A stretch of 64,000 nucleotides of DNA from an uncultured Enterobacteriaceae bacterium (GCA_936920625.1 CAKZHC010000040.1:1-64000), one strand, 5' to 3'; positions 36,633-47,338 are shown, counted from the first letter of the stretch. The notes: generated by a model not told the origin, from the sequence alone. A program made the numbers and translations.

Positions 36633-36996
36633 AAACAGTACACGTAGCGTCGTCTGGTGTTTTGGGGTGGGTAGCGTGTCTGATATCATGACTTAAGAAT
36701 ATCGCGTGATTTTAAAATATCAGGAACTCGTCTCATTGCGGGAGGTCATTAATAAGCGTATTAGTTATTATTATCTCTTAAATAGGGTGTTGAGGCACTG
36801 TCGCTCTGTCACTATGGGGAAAGGGATAACCTTATATATTTAGGCACGTGGCATGGGAGCGTGTTTTTTCAAGGCTGTTATGGAATTTTACAGGCATGGG
36901 GCAGAGAGTACCAATCGGATGTGAAATTAATATTATTGCTCAGTTATTCAGTGATAACTGGTGTTATCTTTCATTGAGATTAAGTTGGGGGAGCCT

Positions 36997-37143
36997 ATGT
37001 TAGAAGGCTGGAACATGACCGATGTACAACGTGAATTTATCGAATCAATGCTGGAAGAGACAACGGCAGAGATAACAGAGGACAAGTCAGAGCAGGAGTA
37101 CTCCTGCAATGACCACTGCCCGACGACGTCAGATAGCTTCTGA
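36997..37143 (+). CDS. possible 48-codon acidic small protein
   Basis: An ATG preceded by GGGGGAG opens a 48-codon frame with many Glu and Thr residues in the middle (ESMLEETTAEITEDKSEQE) and a Cys/His pair near the end (CNDHC). The ribosome site is strong but only 3 nt from the ATG, which is close. The frame could extend upstream to 36961. No homologue is recognised. It lies alone in a region of pseudogenes, so it may be a remnant. Confidence 0.25.
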   Translation: MLEGWNMTDVQREFIESMLEETTAEITEDKSEQEYSCNDHCPTTSDSF

Positions 37144-37354
37144 TTTACTAAACTACTCCAGGCAGTGGTTTAGTGGAAAGCAAAAAGCGGCAGAAAAGGG
37201 GAATATGTAACATCAGATGGCTTCATCAATTGCCATTTCGTTATTTACGCAACACAAAGTGAGCCGCTAAAGCTGAGTACATCGTGGATTGAAATTGCAT
37301 GGAAGAGAAGCTCTGCAAGTACACTGATATCAGCGCAAAGCGGTCGGTTGTGTT

Positions 37355-38257
37355 TCACTTCAGCAATGTACACGATAGTGGCAGGCGGCATCTGAGCGCG
37401 CCGGGAATGATCTCAATACGAAAATCAGTGCCGGACAAGGGTTCACCATCAAGATTAAAGGTGACCTCATGGGAAGCATGGATAGTGAGTGAAGGCAGGG
37501 AAGCGCGCACAACAGTGTTGTTGTTTTCCCTGCTGCGAAAAAGGGTGTTCAGTAAAGCCGGAACGGCTTCCTCTGCGGTGATGATGCTCAGTGCCAGTTG
37601 GTTATCATTAATGAATGCTGAAGGGCAGAGAAGCTGCCCGCCACCTGCCTGGCGGCCATTACCGATACCAATGATCAGCGCATTTCCCTGCCAGTGGAAA
37701 CCGGGGCCGGAAATCACACAATGGTCGGCTGCCAGGCTATCCATCCGTACCAGGCCATGAATAAAGTAGGACACGCCACCCAATGCCGACTTCAACCGCG
37801 CTGGTGTCTGACGGGTAATCCGGGTACCAAATCCGCCAGTGGCCATATTAATAAAGTAGCGAGTGGTATTAACGCGGACCAAATCAATGGCGGTCGCTCT
37901 GCCTGTCAGCGCCAGACGCAGTGCCTGCGCTGTCTCCAGTGGAATGCCCGCGCTGATGGCAAAATCGTTAGCGGTACCGAGCGGCAGAATCCCCAGCACT
38001 GGTCGCGTTGCTGCCGGCACTGCCACCAGTGCGTTAGCAATCTCGCTGATAGTACCGTCGCCCCCACCGGCGACTACCGTTGTGGCGCCCTGTGCCAGTG
38101 CTTCAATGACGTAGCGATAGCCATCGCCTTTTTCCCAGGTTACCCGCACATCAATCTCCTGCGCCTGCTGCCGAAAATCAGCAACAGCTTTACGCAGGTC
38201 GTCATTATGGGCGCTTTTGCCATTAACAATCAGAAACGTATCTGACAATTTTTGCAC
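37355..38257 (-). CDS. yegS: lipid kinase YegS
   Basis: A diacylglycerol-kinase-like enzyme of 300 residues (E. coli 299) that phosphorylates phosphatidylglycerol in vitro. The nucleotide loop GGGDGTISE is near residue 65, LGILPLGTANDFA and INMATGGFGT follow, and the C-terminal NLDGEPLSG is present. I chose GTG 38257 because it starts one residue from the family N-terminus (QKLSDTFLIVNGKS) and has AGGA 6-7 nt upstream. A longer frame to 38338 has no support. In E. coli several genes separate it from mdtABC; here it follows directly. Confidence 0.93.
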   Translation of the reverse strand: MQKLSDTFLIVNGKSAHNDDLRKAVADFRQQAQEIDVRVTWEKGDGYRYVIEALAQGATTVVAGGGDGTISEIANALVAVPAATRPVLGILPLGTANDFAISAGIPLETAQALRLALTGRATAIDLVRVNTTRYFINMATGGFGTRITRQTPARLKSALGGVSYFIHGLVRMDSLAADHCVISGPGFHWQGNALIIGIGNGRQAGGGQLLCPSAFINDNQLALSIITAEEAVPALLNTLFRSRENNNTVVRASLPSLTIHASHEVTFNLDGEPLSGTDFRIEIIPGALRCRLPLSCTLLK

Positions 38258-38340
38258 TCCTGGTCCTGAAAATATCGTATATCCCAAAGGGTATAGCACA
38301 TCAGGGCAATAAGTGCGGCCAGCCATGGCAGAAAGCAAAG

Positions 38341-38370
38341 AAAAAGCCCGAACGGGGGAGCCGAACGGGC
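38341..38370 (-). terminator. leftward terminator between mdtC and yegS
   Basis: On the minus strand GCCCG...CGGGC closes a hairpin with an internal TT/TT loop and an inner 3-bp stem, followed by TTTTTC. It is a good Rho-independent terminator for leftward transcription, either of mdtABC (mdtC ends at 38697) or of a short independent RNA starting near 38430. The remaining bases of the 439-bp gap (38258-38696) hold no gene. Confidence 0.7.
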
Positions 38371-38696
38371 CAATAGTTGGCTTATGTAAACCAGTTTGCT
38401 TTATGATGCTTGTTCTAAGCAGAATATATAATAACGACTAATTCGTTAAAGAAGTGTGATCTGATTCCAAAATATAACAGTGGACCTGCTTTCATTTGCC
38501 CGTAACAGGAGCAAATGAAGCCATATTCAGCGCTGTCTGCAATCCCAGTAAAGCTAAGGAAAAATGCATTCGGGCGCGTCAGCGGGACAAATCAGAAATG
38601 GGGCCGACCCTGCCAGTTAGCTACGGATTACTATAATAAATACTGGCACGGTATAAGTGCGGCGGTTTTCTGGGTTTTCTGATCGTTTACTGCCCG

Positions 38697-41600
38697 TCAG
38701 CCGTTATCTTTGCTGATGGTGCCGCCATGTGTAAATTCAGGAGCAGTGAGGCTGAGCTCCTGCAGGAACGCAGCCCGCTTTTTACGACGGCTCAGTTTAT
38801 CCATGTAGAGATAAATAACGGGGGTGGTATAGAGCGTCAGTAACTGACTCACTACTAGCCCCGCAATAGCCGTTCCTAAAGGCTGGCGTAACTCTGACCC
38901 GGTGCCGGTCCCAAGTATCAAAGGCAGCGCACTAAGCAGGGCCGCCAGAGTGGTCATTACAATTGGACGGAACCGCAACAGACTGGCCTGAAAAATCGCA
39001 TCCCGTGAACTGACATCACTATCACGCTGGATTTGCAAGGCAAAATTAACCATCATGATGGCATTTTTTTTGACTATGCCTATCAGGAGTAAAATGCCAA
39101 TCGTCGCAATCAAACTAAAGGGGGTATTAAACAGCATCAATGCCAGTAACGCTCCTACGCTTGCCGAGGGCAGGGTAGAGAGGATAGTGAGTGGATGCAC
39201 GTAGCTTTCATAAAGCACCCCTAGCACAATATAGACACAGGCAATCGCAGCAAAGAACATTAGCAACTCATCATGCTGTGATTGCTCAAATATCTCTGCA
39301 TCGCCCGCGAAGGTGCCACGAATGCTGCTGGGAACACCCAGCGAGACCATGGTTCTGGCAATGGCATCGGAAGCTTGTGACAGAGTTCCCCCCTGCGGAA
39401 GATTAAATGAGATCGTCGATGCAGCAGAAAGCCCCTGATGATTGACCTCGAGTGGCGCATTGGCGGACTGCCAGTGGGCGAACCAGGACAGTGGAATAGC
39501 CTTACCGTCCTGATTGATTATATACATCTGGTTTAAAGCACTCTCATTCTGGGCATAGAGTGGATCGACCTCCATAACAACGTGATACTGGTTAAGAGGC
39601 TGATAAATTGTGGAAATCTGCCGCTGACCAAAAGCGCTATTCAATAATATATTGGCATCCTGAGCAGAGATCCCCAGCTGTGCCATAGCTGCACGATTAT
39701 AGGTCAATTGCAGTTCGGAACCATTATCCTGCTGATCAGAGTTCACATCTGCCAGTTCAGGAACTTTGGTCAGCGCCTGACGGAGCTTGGGCTCAAAGCT
39801 ACGTAAATCATCCAGATTATCAGAAAGCAGAGTGTACTGATAACTGGCGCCAGATTCCCGTCCCCCCCCTTGCAGATCTGACACTGCCATCAAATAAAGT
39901 GCGGCGCCCGGCTCTTTAGTCAGCTTACCCCGCAGGCGGCTAATGACACTCTGGACGCTGGCATGCCGTACACTAAGAGGTTTTAATGAGATAAACATCG
40001 TGCCGTTGTTACCCCCAGAGCCCCCCGTAAAACCCACCACACTCTCCACTGCCGGGTCAGCGCGCACTATCCTCATAAAATCTGTAAGCTTTTGGCGCAT
40101 TAACTGAAAAGAGATGCTCTGATCTGCCTGAATATACCCCATTACTCTTCCTGTATCCTGTTCTGGCATAAACGTTTTTGGAATAGTGATGAAAAGCCAG
40201 CCCGTGAACACAATGGTGGCGACGAACAGGACCAGAATCCAGCGTGAATGCCTCAGCACCCAGTTAAGAGATACTGCATACTTCTGTTGCAGCCAGTTGG
40301 TAAGACGACCCGCACTGTGAATACGTGCCACGGGATGAGCTGTTCTGAGCAGCCAGCCACACATCATGGGGGTTAGCGTGATGGAGATAATCATTGAGAT
40401 AACGATCGCGGCAGAAAGTGTGACTAAAAACTCCTTGAAGAGCTGGCCGATCATTCCTCCAGGCAGCAGTAAAGGCAAAAACAGTGAGATAAGCGATATG
40501 CCCATTGAGAGTACAGTAAAGCCCACCTCACGTATCCCTAGCAATGCGGCTTGCAGGGGGGGCAGGCCGGTTTCAATATAGCGTGAAATATTCTCAAGCA
40601 CCACGATTACATCATCTACCACAAAGCCAGTGGCGATGGTCAGCGCCATCAGTGACAAATTATTCAGGCTGAAGCCATAGAGATACATGGCAGCAAAAGT
40701 GCCAATTAGTGAGACGGGAACAGCCACCGCCGGAATTAACGTTGCACGTCCGTTGCGCAGAAAACTGAACACGACCAGGATAACCAGAGCTATTGCGATA
40801 ATTAGTGACCGTTCAACTTCATATAAAGATGCACGAATAACTGGTGAACGGTCCTGTGCGACTTCGAGAGAGATCGAGGCAGGAATGCTATCTCGTAGTA
40901 CAGGCAACGTTTCGCGAACGCGGTCAACCGTTTGAATAATGTTAGCCTCCGGCGTCTTACGTATCAGCAATATCACCGCAGGCTGGTCATTTTTCATCCC
41001 GGCGTTATGGGTGTTCTCTACTGAATCTGTCACGGAGGCGATATCTTCCAGACGCACGGCAGCCCCCTTTTTGTAGTGTATGATCAGCGGCAGATAGTCC
41101 TGAGCCTTCATCAGTGCGTCGTTGGTTTTAATCATCCAGCGTTTATCAACGCTATGAATTGTACCCAAAGGACGGCGTTGATTAGCGTCGCTGATGGCCC
41201 GCCCAACATCATTCAGCGAAATTCCATTATGAAACAGCGCCTGAGGGTTAAGAGCAACCCGTACAGCAGGTAGTGAACTGCCACCTACCGCGACATCACC
41301 GACTCCATCAATCTGGGATATTTTCTGGGCCAGCTGTGTTGAGGCGTAATCGTATAACTGACCCGGACTGTAGACGTCCGATGTCAATGTCAGAATCATA
41401 ATAGGGGCGCCGGATGGATTGACCTTTCGGTATCTCGGCCGGCCCGGCATTCCTGTTGGCAGCAGACTCTGCGAGGCATTGATGGCGGCCTGAACATCGC
41501 GGGCAGCACCATTGATATCGCGGCCAAAGTCAAAAACCAGAATGACCTGCGTACTGCCCAACGAGCTGGAGGAAGTCATTTCGCTCACGCCGGCGATATG

Positions 41601-41816
41601 GCCAAGGGCACGCTCCAGCGGCATAGCTACCGACGAGGCCATGGTTTCAGGTGAGGCACCCGGCAGTGAGGCGGAAACGACAATAACCGGAACATCCACT
41701 TGTGGAAGCGGGGCAACGGGTAACAACTGAAAGCCCAACACGCCAGCCAGCACGATAGCAGCGGCGAGCAGCGTAGTTGCCACTGGTCTGTGAATGAACA
41801 GGGCAAAAAAGCGCAT
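38697..41816 (-). CDS. mdtC: multidrug efflux RND transporter MdtC
   Basis: An inner-membrane RND pump of 1039 residues (E. coli 1025) with twelve transmembrane helices and two large periplasmic loops. With MdtB it forms a hetero-trimer (two MdtB, one MdtC) that expels bile salts, novobiocin and other compounds through MdtA and TolC. The proton-relay region IATGFVVDDVIVVLENISRY is present near residue 400. The gene starts inside the mdtB stop (TAATG). It ends the operon: mdtD, baeS and baeR, which follow in E. coli, are not here. Confidence 0.96.
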   Translation of the reverse strand: MRFFALFIHRPVATTLLAAAIVLAGVLGFQLLPVAPLPQVDVPVIVVSASLPGASPETMASSVAMPLERALGHIAGVSEMTSSSSLGSTQVILVFDFGRDINGAARDVQAAINASQSLLPTGMPGRPRYRKVNPSGAPIMILTLTSDVYSPGQLYDYASTQLAQKISQIDGVGDVAVGGSSLPAVRVALNPQALFHNGISLNDVGRAISDANQRRPLGTIHSVDKRWMIKTNDALMKAQDYLPLIIHYKKGAAVRLEDIASVTDSVENTHNAGMKNDQPAVILLIRKTPEANIIQTVDRVRETLPVLRDSIPASISLEVAQDRSPVIRASLYEVERSLIIAIALVILVVFSFLRNGRATLIPAVAVPVSLIGTFAAMYLYGFSLNNLSLMALTIATGFVVDDVIVVLENISRYIETGLPPLQAALLGIREVGFTVLSMGISLISLFLPLLLPGGMIGQLFKEFLVTLSAAIVISMIISITLTPMMCGWLLRTAHPVARIHSAGRLTNWLQQKYAVSLNWVLRHSRWILVLFVATIVFTGWLFITIPKTFMPEQDTGRVMGYIQADQSISFQLMRQKLTDFMRIVRADPAVESVVGFTGGSGGNNGTMFISLKPLSVRHASVQSVISRLRGKLTKEPGAALYLMAVSDLQGGGRESGASYQYTLLSDNLDDLRSFEPKLRQALTKVPELADVNSDQQDNGSELQLTYNRAAMAQLGISAQDANILLNSAFGQRQISTIYQPLNQYHVVMEVDPLYAQNESALNQMYIINQDGKAIPLSWFAHWQSANAPLEVNHQGLSAASTISFNLPQGGTLSQASDAIARTMVSLGVPSSIRGTFAGDAEIFEQSQHDELLMFFAAIACVYIVLGVLYESYVHPLTILSTLPSASVGALLALMLFNTPFSLIATIGILLLIGIVKKNAIMMVNFALQIQRDSDVSSRDAIFQASLLRFRPIVMTTLAALLSALPLILGTGTGSELRQPLGTAIAGLVVSQLLTLYTTPVIYLYMDKLSRRKKRAAFLQELSLTAPEFTHGGTISKDNG

Positions 41817-44800
41817 TACGCCTCCTGCTGCCGGAAGTAACGGCGGGTGTTTTTGGCCAGACTGTCAAACAACAGGTAGATTACCGGGGTAGTGAACAGT
41901 GTCAGAAGTTGGCTGAGAATCAGGCCACCTACCATAGAAATTCCCAATGGACGACGCAGTTCAGCGCCAATGCCTGTTGCCAGCATCAGAGGCAGCGCGC
42001 CAAACAGCGCTGCCAGCGTGGTCATGAGAATAGGACGAAAGCGCAGTAAACAGGCCTGATAGATGGCATTGCGCGCTGTCATTCCCTGCTCACGCTCCGC
42101 CATCAGCGCAAAATCGATCATCATGATGGCATTTTTTTTCACGATACCAATCAATAGAATGATGCCAATAATGGCTATCACATCAAGTTCACTGCCGCTG
42201 ATCATCAGCGCCAGTAAGGCACCTACGCCCGCTGTCGGCAAAGTAGAGAGAATGGTAATGGGGTGAATAAAACTTTCATAGAGCATCCCCAGCACAATGT
42301 ACATTGTTGCAATTGAGGCCACAATCAGCCATGTGGTGCTTGAGAGTGCTGCCTCAAACGCCAGAGTGCTGCCCTGGAATTTTGTGATAATGTCCGGAGG
42401 CATGTTTAGTGCTGCTTCGCTATTTTTAATCGCGTCTACGGCTTCACTTAAAGAGTGACCCTCAGCGACATTGAAAGAGAAGGTAGCGGAAGGAATCTGG
42501 TCCAGGTGGTTGATAGTAAGAGGAGCGTAGCGTTCTGTTATTGTGGCAATAGAACTGAGTGAAACTGTACCATTATCATTACTTTTAAGCCGTACGTTAG
42601 CCAGGGCGTTGAGCCCCGTAGTATTATCTGTGTCCTGGGCTAGCACGACACGATGCTGATTAGACTGCGTATATATTGTTGAAATCAGTCGCTGCCCGAA
42701 AGCATTATATAAAGCATTGTCTATATCTGCCATTGTGATGCCCAGTCTGCTGGCGTAATCGCGATCGACATTGATATAGGCTTCCAGCCCCTGATCCTGC
42801 CAGTCACTGCTCACATCCCGCAGCGCTTTCATCTGATTCAGCTTATCCTGCAATCTCGGCTCCCATTCACGGAGCAAGTCCAGCGACCCGGCTTGCAATG
42901 TAAACTGATACTGAGTACGGCTTATTTGGGTATCAATGGTGAGGTCCTGTACGGGGCGCAAATAGAGCGCCAGCCCGGGCAGATTTGAGACTTGCCGCTG
43001 TAGGCGGTCAATAATCTGTTGTAAATTCCCGGAGCGTTCGCTAAGGGGCTTCAGGGTAATTTGCAGGCGGCCGCTGTTCAGTGCCGGATTGACGCCATCA
43101 ACACCACCAAACGAGGCAACGCTCTGTACTGCCGGATCTTTGACCAGAAGCGATGCGACCTGCTGCTGGCGTTGGGCCATATTGTTCCAGGAAACAGATT
43201 GTGGTGCCTGAAGAGTGCCTTGCAAAATGCCGTTGTCCTGCAACGGAAAGAAACCTTTAGGAATAATAATCCACAACACAATTGTCAGCACGATGGTGCC
43301 CAGTGTTACACCGAGTGTCAGCCAGCGATGGTTGAGTACATGTTCGAGAAGACGACTATAGACACCGATCGTCCGTTCAATAAACCGTTCGCTGGCACGG
43401 GAAATGCGGTTTTGTTTATGCAGGGATTCAGCATTGAGCAGGCGGGCGCACATCATCGGCGTGAGCGTTAACGACACCACGGCAGAAATAAGAATCGCTA
43501 CTGCAAGAGTAATAGCAAATTCGCGAAACAGGCGCCCGACGATATCGCTCATAAACAGTAGCGGAATTAGTACCGCGATCAGCGAAAAGGTCAGAGAAAT
43601 GATCGTAAAACCGATCTCACCGGCCCCTTTCAGCGTGGCGATAAGGGGAGGGTCTCCCTGCTCGATGTAGCGGGCGATATTCTCGATCACCACGATAGCA
43701 TCATCTACCACAAAGCCAGTGGCGATCGTCAGTGCCATAAGGGTCAGGTTATTGATTGAGAAACCAAGCTGGTACATTACGGCGCAGGTGCCAATTAACG
43801 AAAGCGGTACGGCTACCGCCGGGATGATAGTCGCGGCAATATTGCGTAAAAAGAGCCAGATAATCATGACGACCAGTGCCACGGCCAGTGCCAGTTCTCG
43901 CTGGGTATCGGCAACGGAGGCGCGGATGTTAGTCGTGCGATCAGTAAGCACTTTCACATCAACCGACTTCGGCAGTGACGCAATCAGCGATGGGATCATG
44001 CGACGAATGTTGTCTGCGGTATTGATAATATTTGCGCCCGGCTGGCGCTGAACATTGAGGATGATAGCTGGGTCACGGTTAGCCCAGGCGCCCAGCCATT
44101 GATTTTCAGTTCCCTCTTCAATGGTCGCCACATCGCCAAGACGCACGGGCGCGCCATCTTTGTAAGCAATAACCAGTTTGCGATAATCGTCTGGTGATTT
44201 CATCTGATCATTGGCGGAGAGTGTTACTGACCGTTCAGGGCCATCCAGGCTGCCCAAAGGGGAGCTGACATTAGCATTGCTGATGGCTGTGCGAAGTGTT
44301 TCACTATCCAGACCCAGTGAACTAATGGCCTGAGAGTTCATTTTTACTCTGACTGCCGGACGCTGGCCACCAGAAAGGCTTACCATACCCACGCCAAGAA
44401 CCTGGGAAATTTTTTGGGCCACCCGTGTTTCCACCATATCTTCCACCTGGGAAATCGACAAGCCGGTGGAGGTGACTGCCAGCGTCATAATCGGGGGGTC
44501 AGCCGGATTAACTTTGTTATAAACCGGTGGATTGGGCAGATCAGTGGGTAACAGATTGGCGGCAGAATTGATGGCCGCCTGCACCTCCTGTTCAGCGACA
44601 TCCAGCGGTAGTCTCAGCTCAAACTGGAGTGTGATAACAGAAGCGCCCCCCGAATTCTGCGAGGACATCTGTTTCAGCCCCGACATTTGCCCAAACTGAC
44701 GCTCGAGTGGCGCTGTGATGGACGATGTGATTACTTCAGGGCTGGCCCCCGGATAAAGGGTAGAGACCTGCATTGTAGGATAATCAACTTCCGGCAGGGC

Positions 44801-44929
44801 TGAAACTGGTAGCATCCGGTAGCCAAGCAGACCGCTTAATAGTATTGCTATTGTCAGTAGCGTGGTCGCTACCGGACGCAGGATAAACTGGCGCGAGGGG
44901 CCACCGAGAGTATTAGAAGCTGCCTGCAT
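41816..44929 (-). CDS. mdtB: multidrug efflux RND transporter MdtB
   Basis: The partner RND subunit, 1037 residues (E. coli 1040), with the usual twelve helices and the doubled Asp in ATGFVVDDAIVVIENIARY. In the MdtB2C complex MdtB is thought to carry out proton translocation while MdtC binds drug. It overlaps mdtA and mdtC by one base each (TGATG and TAATG), so all three are translated together. The reading frame is complete in spite of the decay elsewhere. Confidence 0.96.
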   Translation of the reverse strand: MQAASNTLGGPSRQFILRPVATTLLTIAILLSGLLGYRMLPVSALPEVDYPTMQVSTLYPGASPEVITSSITAPLERQFGQMSGLKQMSSQNSGGASVITLQFELRLPLDVAEQEVQAAINSAANLLPTDLPNPPVYNKVNPADPPIMTLAVTSTGLSISQVEDMVETRVAQKISQVLGVGMVSLSGGQRPAVRVKMNSQAISSLGLDSETLRTAISNANVSSPLGSLDGPERSVTLSANDQMKSPDDYRKLVIAYKDGAPVRLGDVATIEEGTENQWLGAWANRDPAIILNVQRQPGANIINTADNIRRMIPSLIASLPKSVDVKVLTDRTTNIRASVADTQRELALAVALVVMIIWLFLRNIAATIIPAVAVPLSLIGTCAVMYQLGFSINNLTLMALTIATGFVVDDAIVVIENIARYIEQGDPPLIATLKGAGEIGFTIISLTFSLIAVLIPLLFMSDIVGRLFREFAITLAVAILISAVVSLTLTPMMCARLLNAESLHKQNRISRASERFIERTIGVYSRLLEHVLNHRWLTLGVTLGTIVLTIVLWIIIPKGFFPLQDNGILQGTLQAPQSVSWNNMAQRQQQVASLLVKDPAVQSVASFGGVDGVNPALNSGRLQITLKPLSERSGNLQQIIDRLQRQVSNLPGLALYLRPVQDLTIDTQISRTQYQFTLQAGSLDLLREWEPRLQDKLNQMKALRDVSSDWQDQGLEAYINVDRDYASRLGITMADIDNALYNAFGQRLISTIYTQSNQHRVVLAQDTDNTTGLNALANVRLKSNDNGTVSLSSIATITERYAPLTINHLDQIPSATFSFNVAEGHSLSEAVDAIKNSEAALNMPPDIITKFQGSTLAFEAALSSTTWLIVASIATMYIVLGMLYESFIHPITILSTLPTAGVGALLALMISGSELDVIAIIGIILLIGIVKKNAIMMIDFALMAEREQGMTARNAIYQACLLRFRPILMTTLAALFGALPLMLATGIGAELRRPLGISMVGGLILSQLLTLFTTPVIYLLFDSLAKNTRRYFRQQEA

Positions 44930-46143
44930 CAGGGGTGAGCTCCTATATCTCGTAATGGGTCAGCCGTTACGACCTGTGCGGAGATAATATTGACTTTGGC
45001 ACCTTCGGTCAGGCGATCAATCCCATCCGTAACGACTCGTTCACCGGCGTCAAGCCCGGAGGTGATAACAACAACCTTATTCCCCCGGATACCGGTAGTA
45101 ACCTGTTTTTTGCTAACACGATTTTGATTGTCCACCACCCAGACGAAATTGCCGTCGTTACCCATTTGCAGCCCGGAAGGTGGAATGACAATGGCATCCT
45201 CCAGAACGTTAAGCCGGAGGCGGGCGTTGACAAATTGATTAGGAAACAGTTTGTCATCACGATTACTGAAACGGGCTTTCATCTTGATGGTGCCAGTGGC
45301 GGTATCGATCTGATTATCGATGCTCTGTAATGTGCCGCGACTCAGGAGGGTCTGATTACTGCGATCCCATGCCTCGACTTCAATCGTCTGGCCATTCTTG
45401 CGTGCTGCAAGAATAGAGAAAATAGTGCTCTCTGGCAGGCTGAAGATCATATCAACCGGATGGGTCTGAGTAATGACCACGATCCCCTTGCTGTCGCTGC
45501 TGCTGATATAGTTACCCGGATCAACCTGGCGCAAACCGATGCGGCCTGAAATAGGTGCTTTGATACGGCTGTAAGCCAAATCGAGCTGGGCCTTAGCTAC
45601 ATCGGCTTCATCAGCTTTGATCGTTCCCAGTGTTTCAGCAATCGTCGCACGCTGGTTATCCAGCATTTGATCGGAAACCAAATTGCGCTTTGCCAGGTTT
45701 TCATAACGCTTCAGGTCCAGGCGGGCATTTTTCAATATAGCCCGATCTTTAAGCAGTTGTCCTTGTACCTGGGTTAGTGCGACCTTATAAGGACGGGGAT
45801 CTATCTCTGCCAGTAACTCACCTGCCTGTACTTCATCGCCTTCATTAAAGTGAATGGCCATAAGGTAACCTTCCACTCGGCTGCGAACCGTTACTGTACT
45901 GGCGGCAACGATAGTGCCGAGGCCCGTCAGGTAGTGTGGCACGCTTTGTTTGATTGCCGTTGCCGCTTGTACCGGAATGCTCCGGTCTATCCCACTCTGG
46001 CTGTGAGCAGGCATAATAACCTGACTCTGCTGGGGTGCCTGCCCCCGGTGCCACCAATAAATGCCCCCAACGATAATTGTAAAAACGAGGACAAAAAAAA
46101 TGGAAAGTCTGATTTTTGGCGACTGCCGTACAGCATTTATCAT
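44929..46143 (-). CDS. mdtA: multidrug efflux periplasmic adaptor MdtA
   Basis: A membrane fusion protein of 404 residues that links MdtBC to TolC. One N-terminal hydrophobic segment (IFFVLVFTIIVGGIYWW) anchors it; the lipoyl/hairpin region has VTVRSRVEGYLMAIHF and the long alpha-helical hairpin follows (about 110-190), then the beta-barrel domain with QTHPVDMIFSLPE. ATG 46143 has GGAGAG 8 nt upstream; a longer frame to 46203 is not supported. It is the first gene of mdtABC. The BaeSR regulators known for E. coli are not nearby. Confidence 0.93.
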   Translation of the reverse strand: MINAVRQSPKIRLSIFFVLVFTIIVGGIYWWHRGQAPQQSQVIMPAHSQSGIDRSIPVQAATAIKQSVPHYLTGLGTIVAASTVTVRSRVEGYLMAIHFNEGDEVQAGELLAEIDPRPYKVALTQVQGQLLKDRAILKNARLDLKRYENLAKRNLVSDQMLDNQRATIAETLGTIKADEADVAKAQLDLAYSRIKAPISGRIGLRQVDPGNYISSSDSKGIVVITQTHPVDMIFSLPESTIFSILAARKNGQTIEVEAWDRSNQTLLSRGTLQSIDNQIDTATGTIKMKARFSNRDDKLFPNQFVNARLRLNVLEDAIVIPPSGLQMGNDGNFVWVVDNQNRVSKKQVTTGIRGNKVVVITSGLDAGERVVTDGIDRLTEGAKVNIISAQVVTADPLRDIGAHP

Positions 46144-46375
46144 CGAGTATCTCTCCAGAGCTTGAGTGTGTAGCAAGCAACAGATGCCCAAAAAAGACAA
46201 CAAAAGAACCTGATCTGTGTTATCAGCCCAGAGACTAAAAATTGTAAGGCCACTGAGGATACCTGTATTATTTAGGTAAGTCTCGTATCATGTTTCCCGC
46301 AGTTGTCAGTTTATTTGCCGTGTAACATAGGGAAACAGTTCATATATAGCGACCTAATGTTACAGGAGAGTGACA

Positions 46376-47338
46376 ATGAGTAAACCACAATGTCGTATAT
46401 TAAGTGGTACAGAGCTGACAGTACCAGTGCTGACTTTCGGTGGTAACGTTTTCGGCTGGACAGTAGATAAGCCCGGAGCTTTTACTTTGCTGGACGCGCT
46501 TGTGGAGAAAGGGTTGTGGTTTATCGACACCGCAGACTGTTATTCTTGCTGGGTTGAAGGCAACCACGGAGGAGAGTCTGAAACCATCATCGGTAGCTGG
46601 ATCAAGAGCAGTGGCAAGCGCGATAAGATAATTCTGGCCACTAAGGTTGGGATGGATATGGGAGAGGGAAAAACCGGGCTTGGTAGTAACTATATCCGCC
46701 AGTCTGTCGAGGGCTCGCTGCGCCGTCTGCAAACCGATTATATTGACCTCTATCAGGCGCACCGCGATGACACCAGCACACCGCTTGAAGAGACATTGAT
46801 GACTTTTGATGCGCTGATCAAAGAGGGTAAGGTCCGTGCTATTGGTGCTTCTAACTACAGTGCCAGCCGCCTGCAGGAAGCGCTGAAGATAAGTGACGAA
46901 AACGGCTTGGCGCGTTATCAGACGTTACAGCCGCAATACAATCTCTACGATCGTGAGGAATATGAAACCACATTGAGCAGCGTAGTGAATTCGCAAAACC
47001 TCGGAGTAATTAATTACCACTCTCTGGCAGCTGGCTTTTTGAGCGGCAAATATCGCACACCGGCGGATGCCAGCAAAAGTCAGCGTGGACAGATGGTGAC
47101 AGAGCGCTATCTCAATTCGCGCGGTCTGCGGATTATCGATGCGCTCGGTGACATCGCACGCGCGCGCCAGGCAACTTCCGCTCAGGTTGCACTCTCCTAG
47201 CTAATTGCCCGTCCGGGGATTACCGCCCCCATAGTGAGTGCCACTTCTCTTAGTCAGCTGGATGAACTTGTGGGCGCGACTATGCTTAAACTCGATTCAG
47301 CAGAGACTGACAGGCTTACTCAAGTCAGTGCTTGGTGA
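46376..47338 (+). pseudogene. aldo/keto reductase with internal amber codon
   Basis: A member of the aldo/keto reductase family, with the catalytic Asp-Tyr in FIDTADCYS, the Lys in LATKVGMD and the His in YQAHRDD. ATG 46376 has AGGAGAG upstream. The frame is 320 codons but is cut at codon 275 by TAG (47198-47200), where the family has Trp (ALSWLIARPGITAPI): a TGG to TAG change. After it the sequence is undamaged (TAPIVSATSLSQLDELVG, end VSAW). The stop removes the last 46 residues, part of the NADPH-binding end, so activity is doubtful. The substrate cannot be told. Confidence 0.85.

Noticed and set aside
38341..38430. CyaR small RNA
   Set aside because: The location is near that of cyaR in E. 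coli, but the conserved CyaR bases around its CCACCTCC seed were not found.
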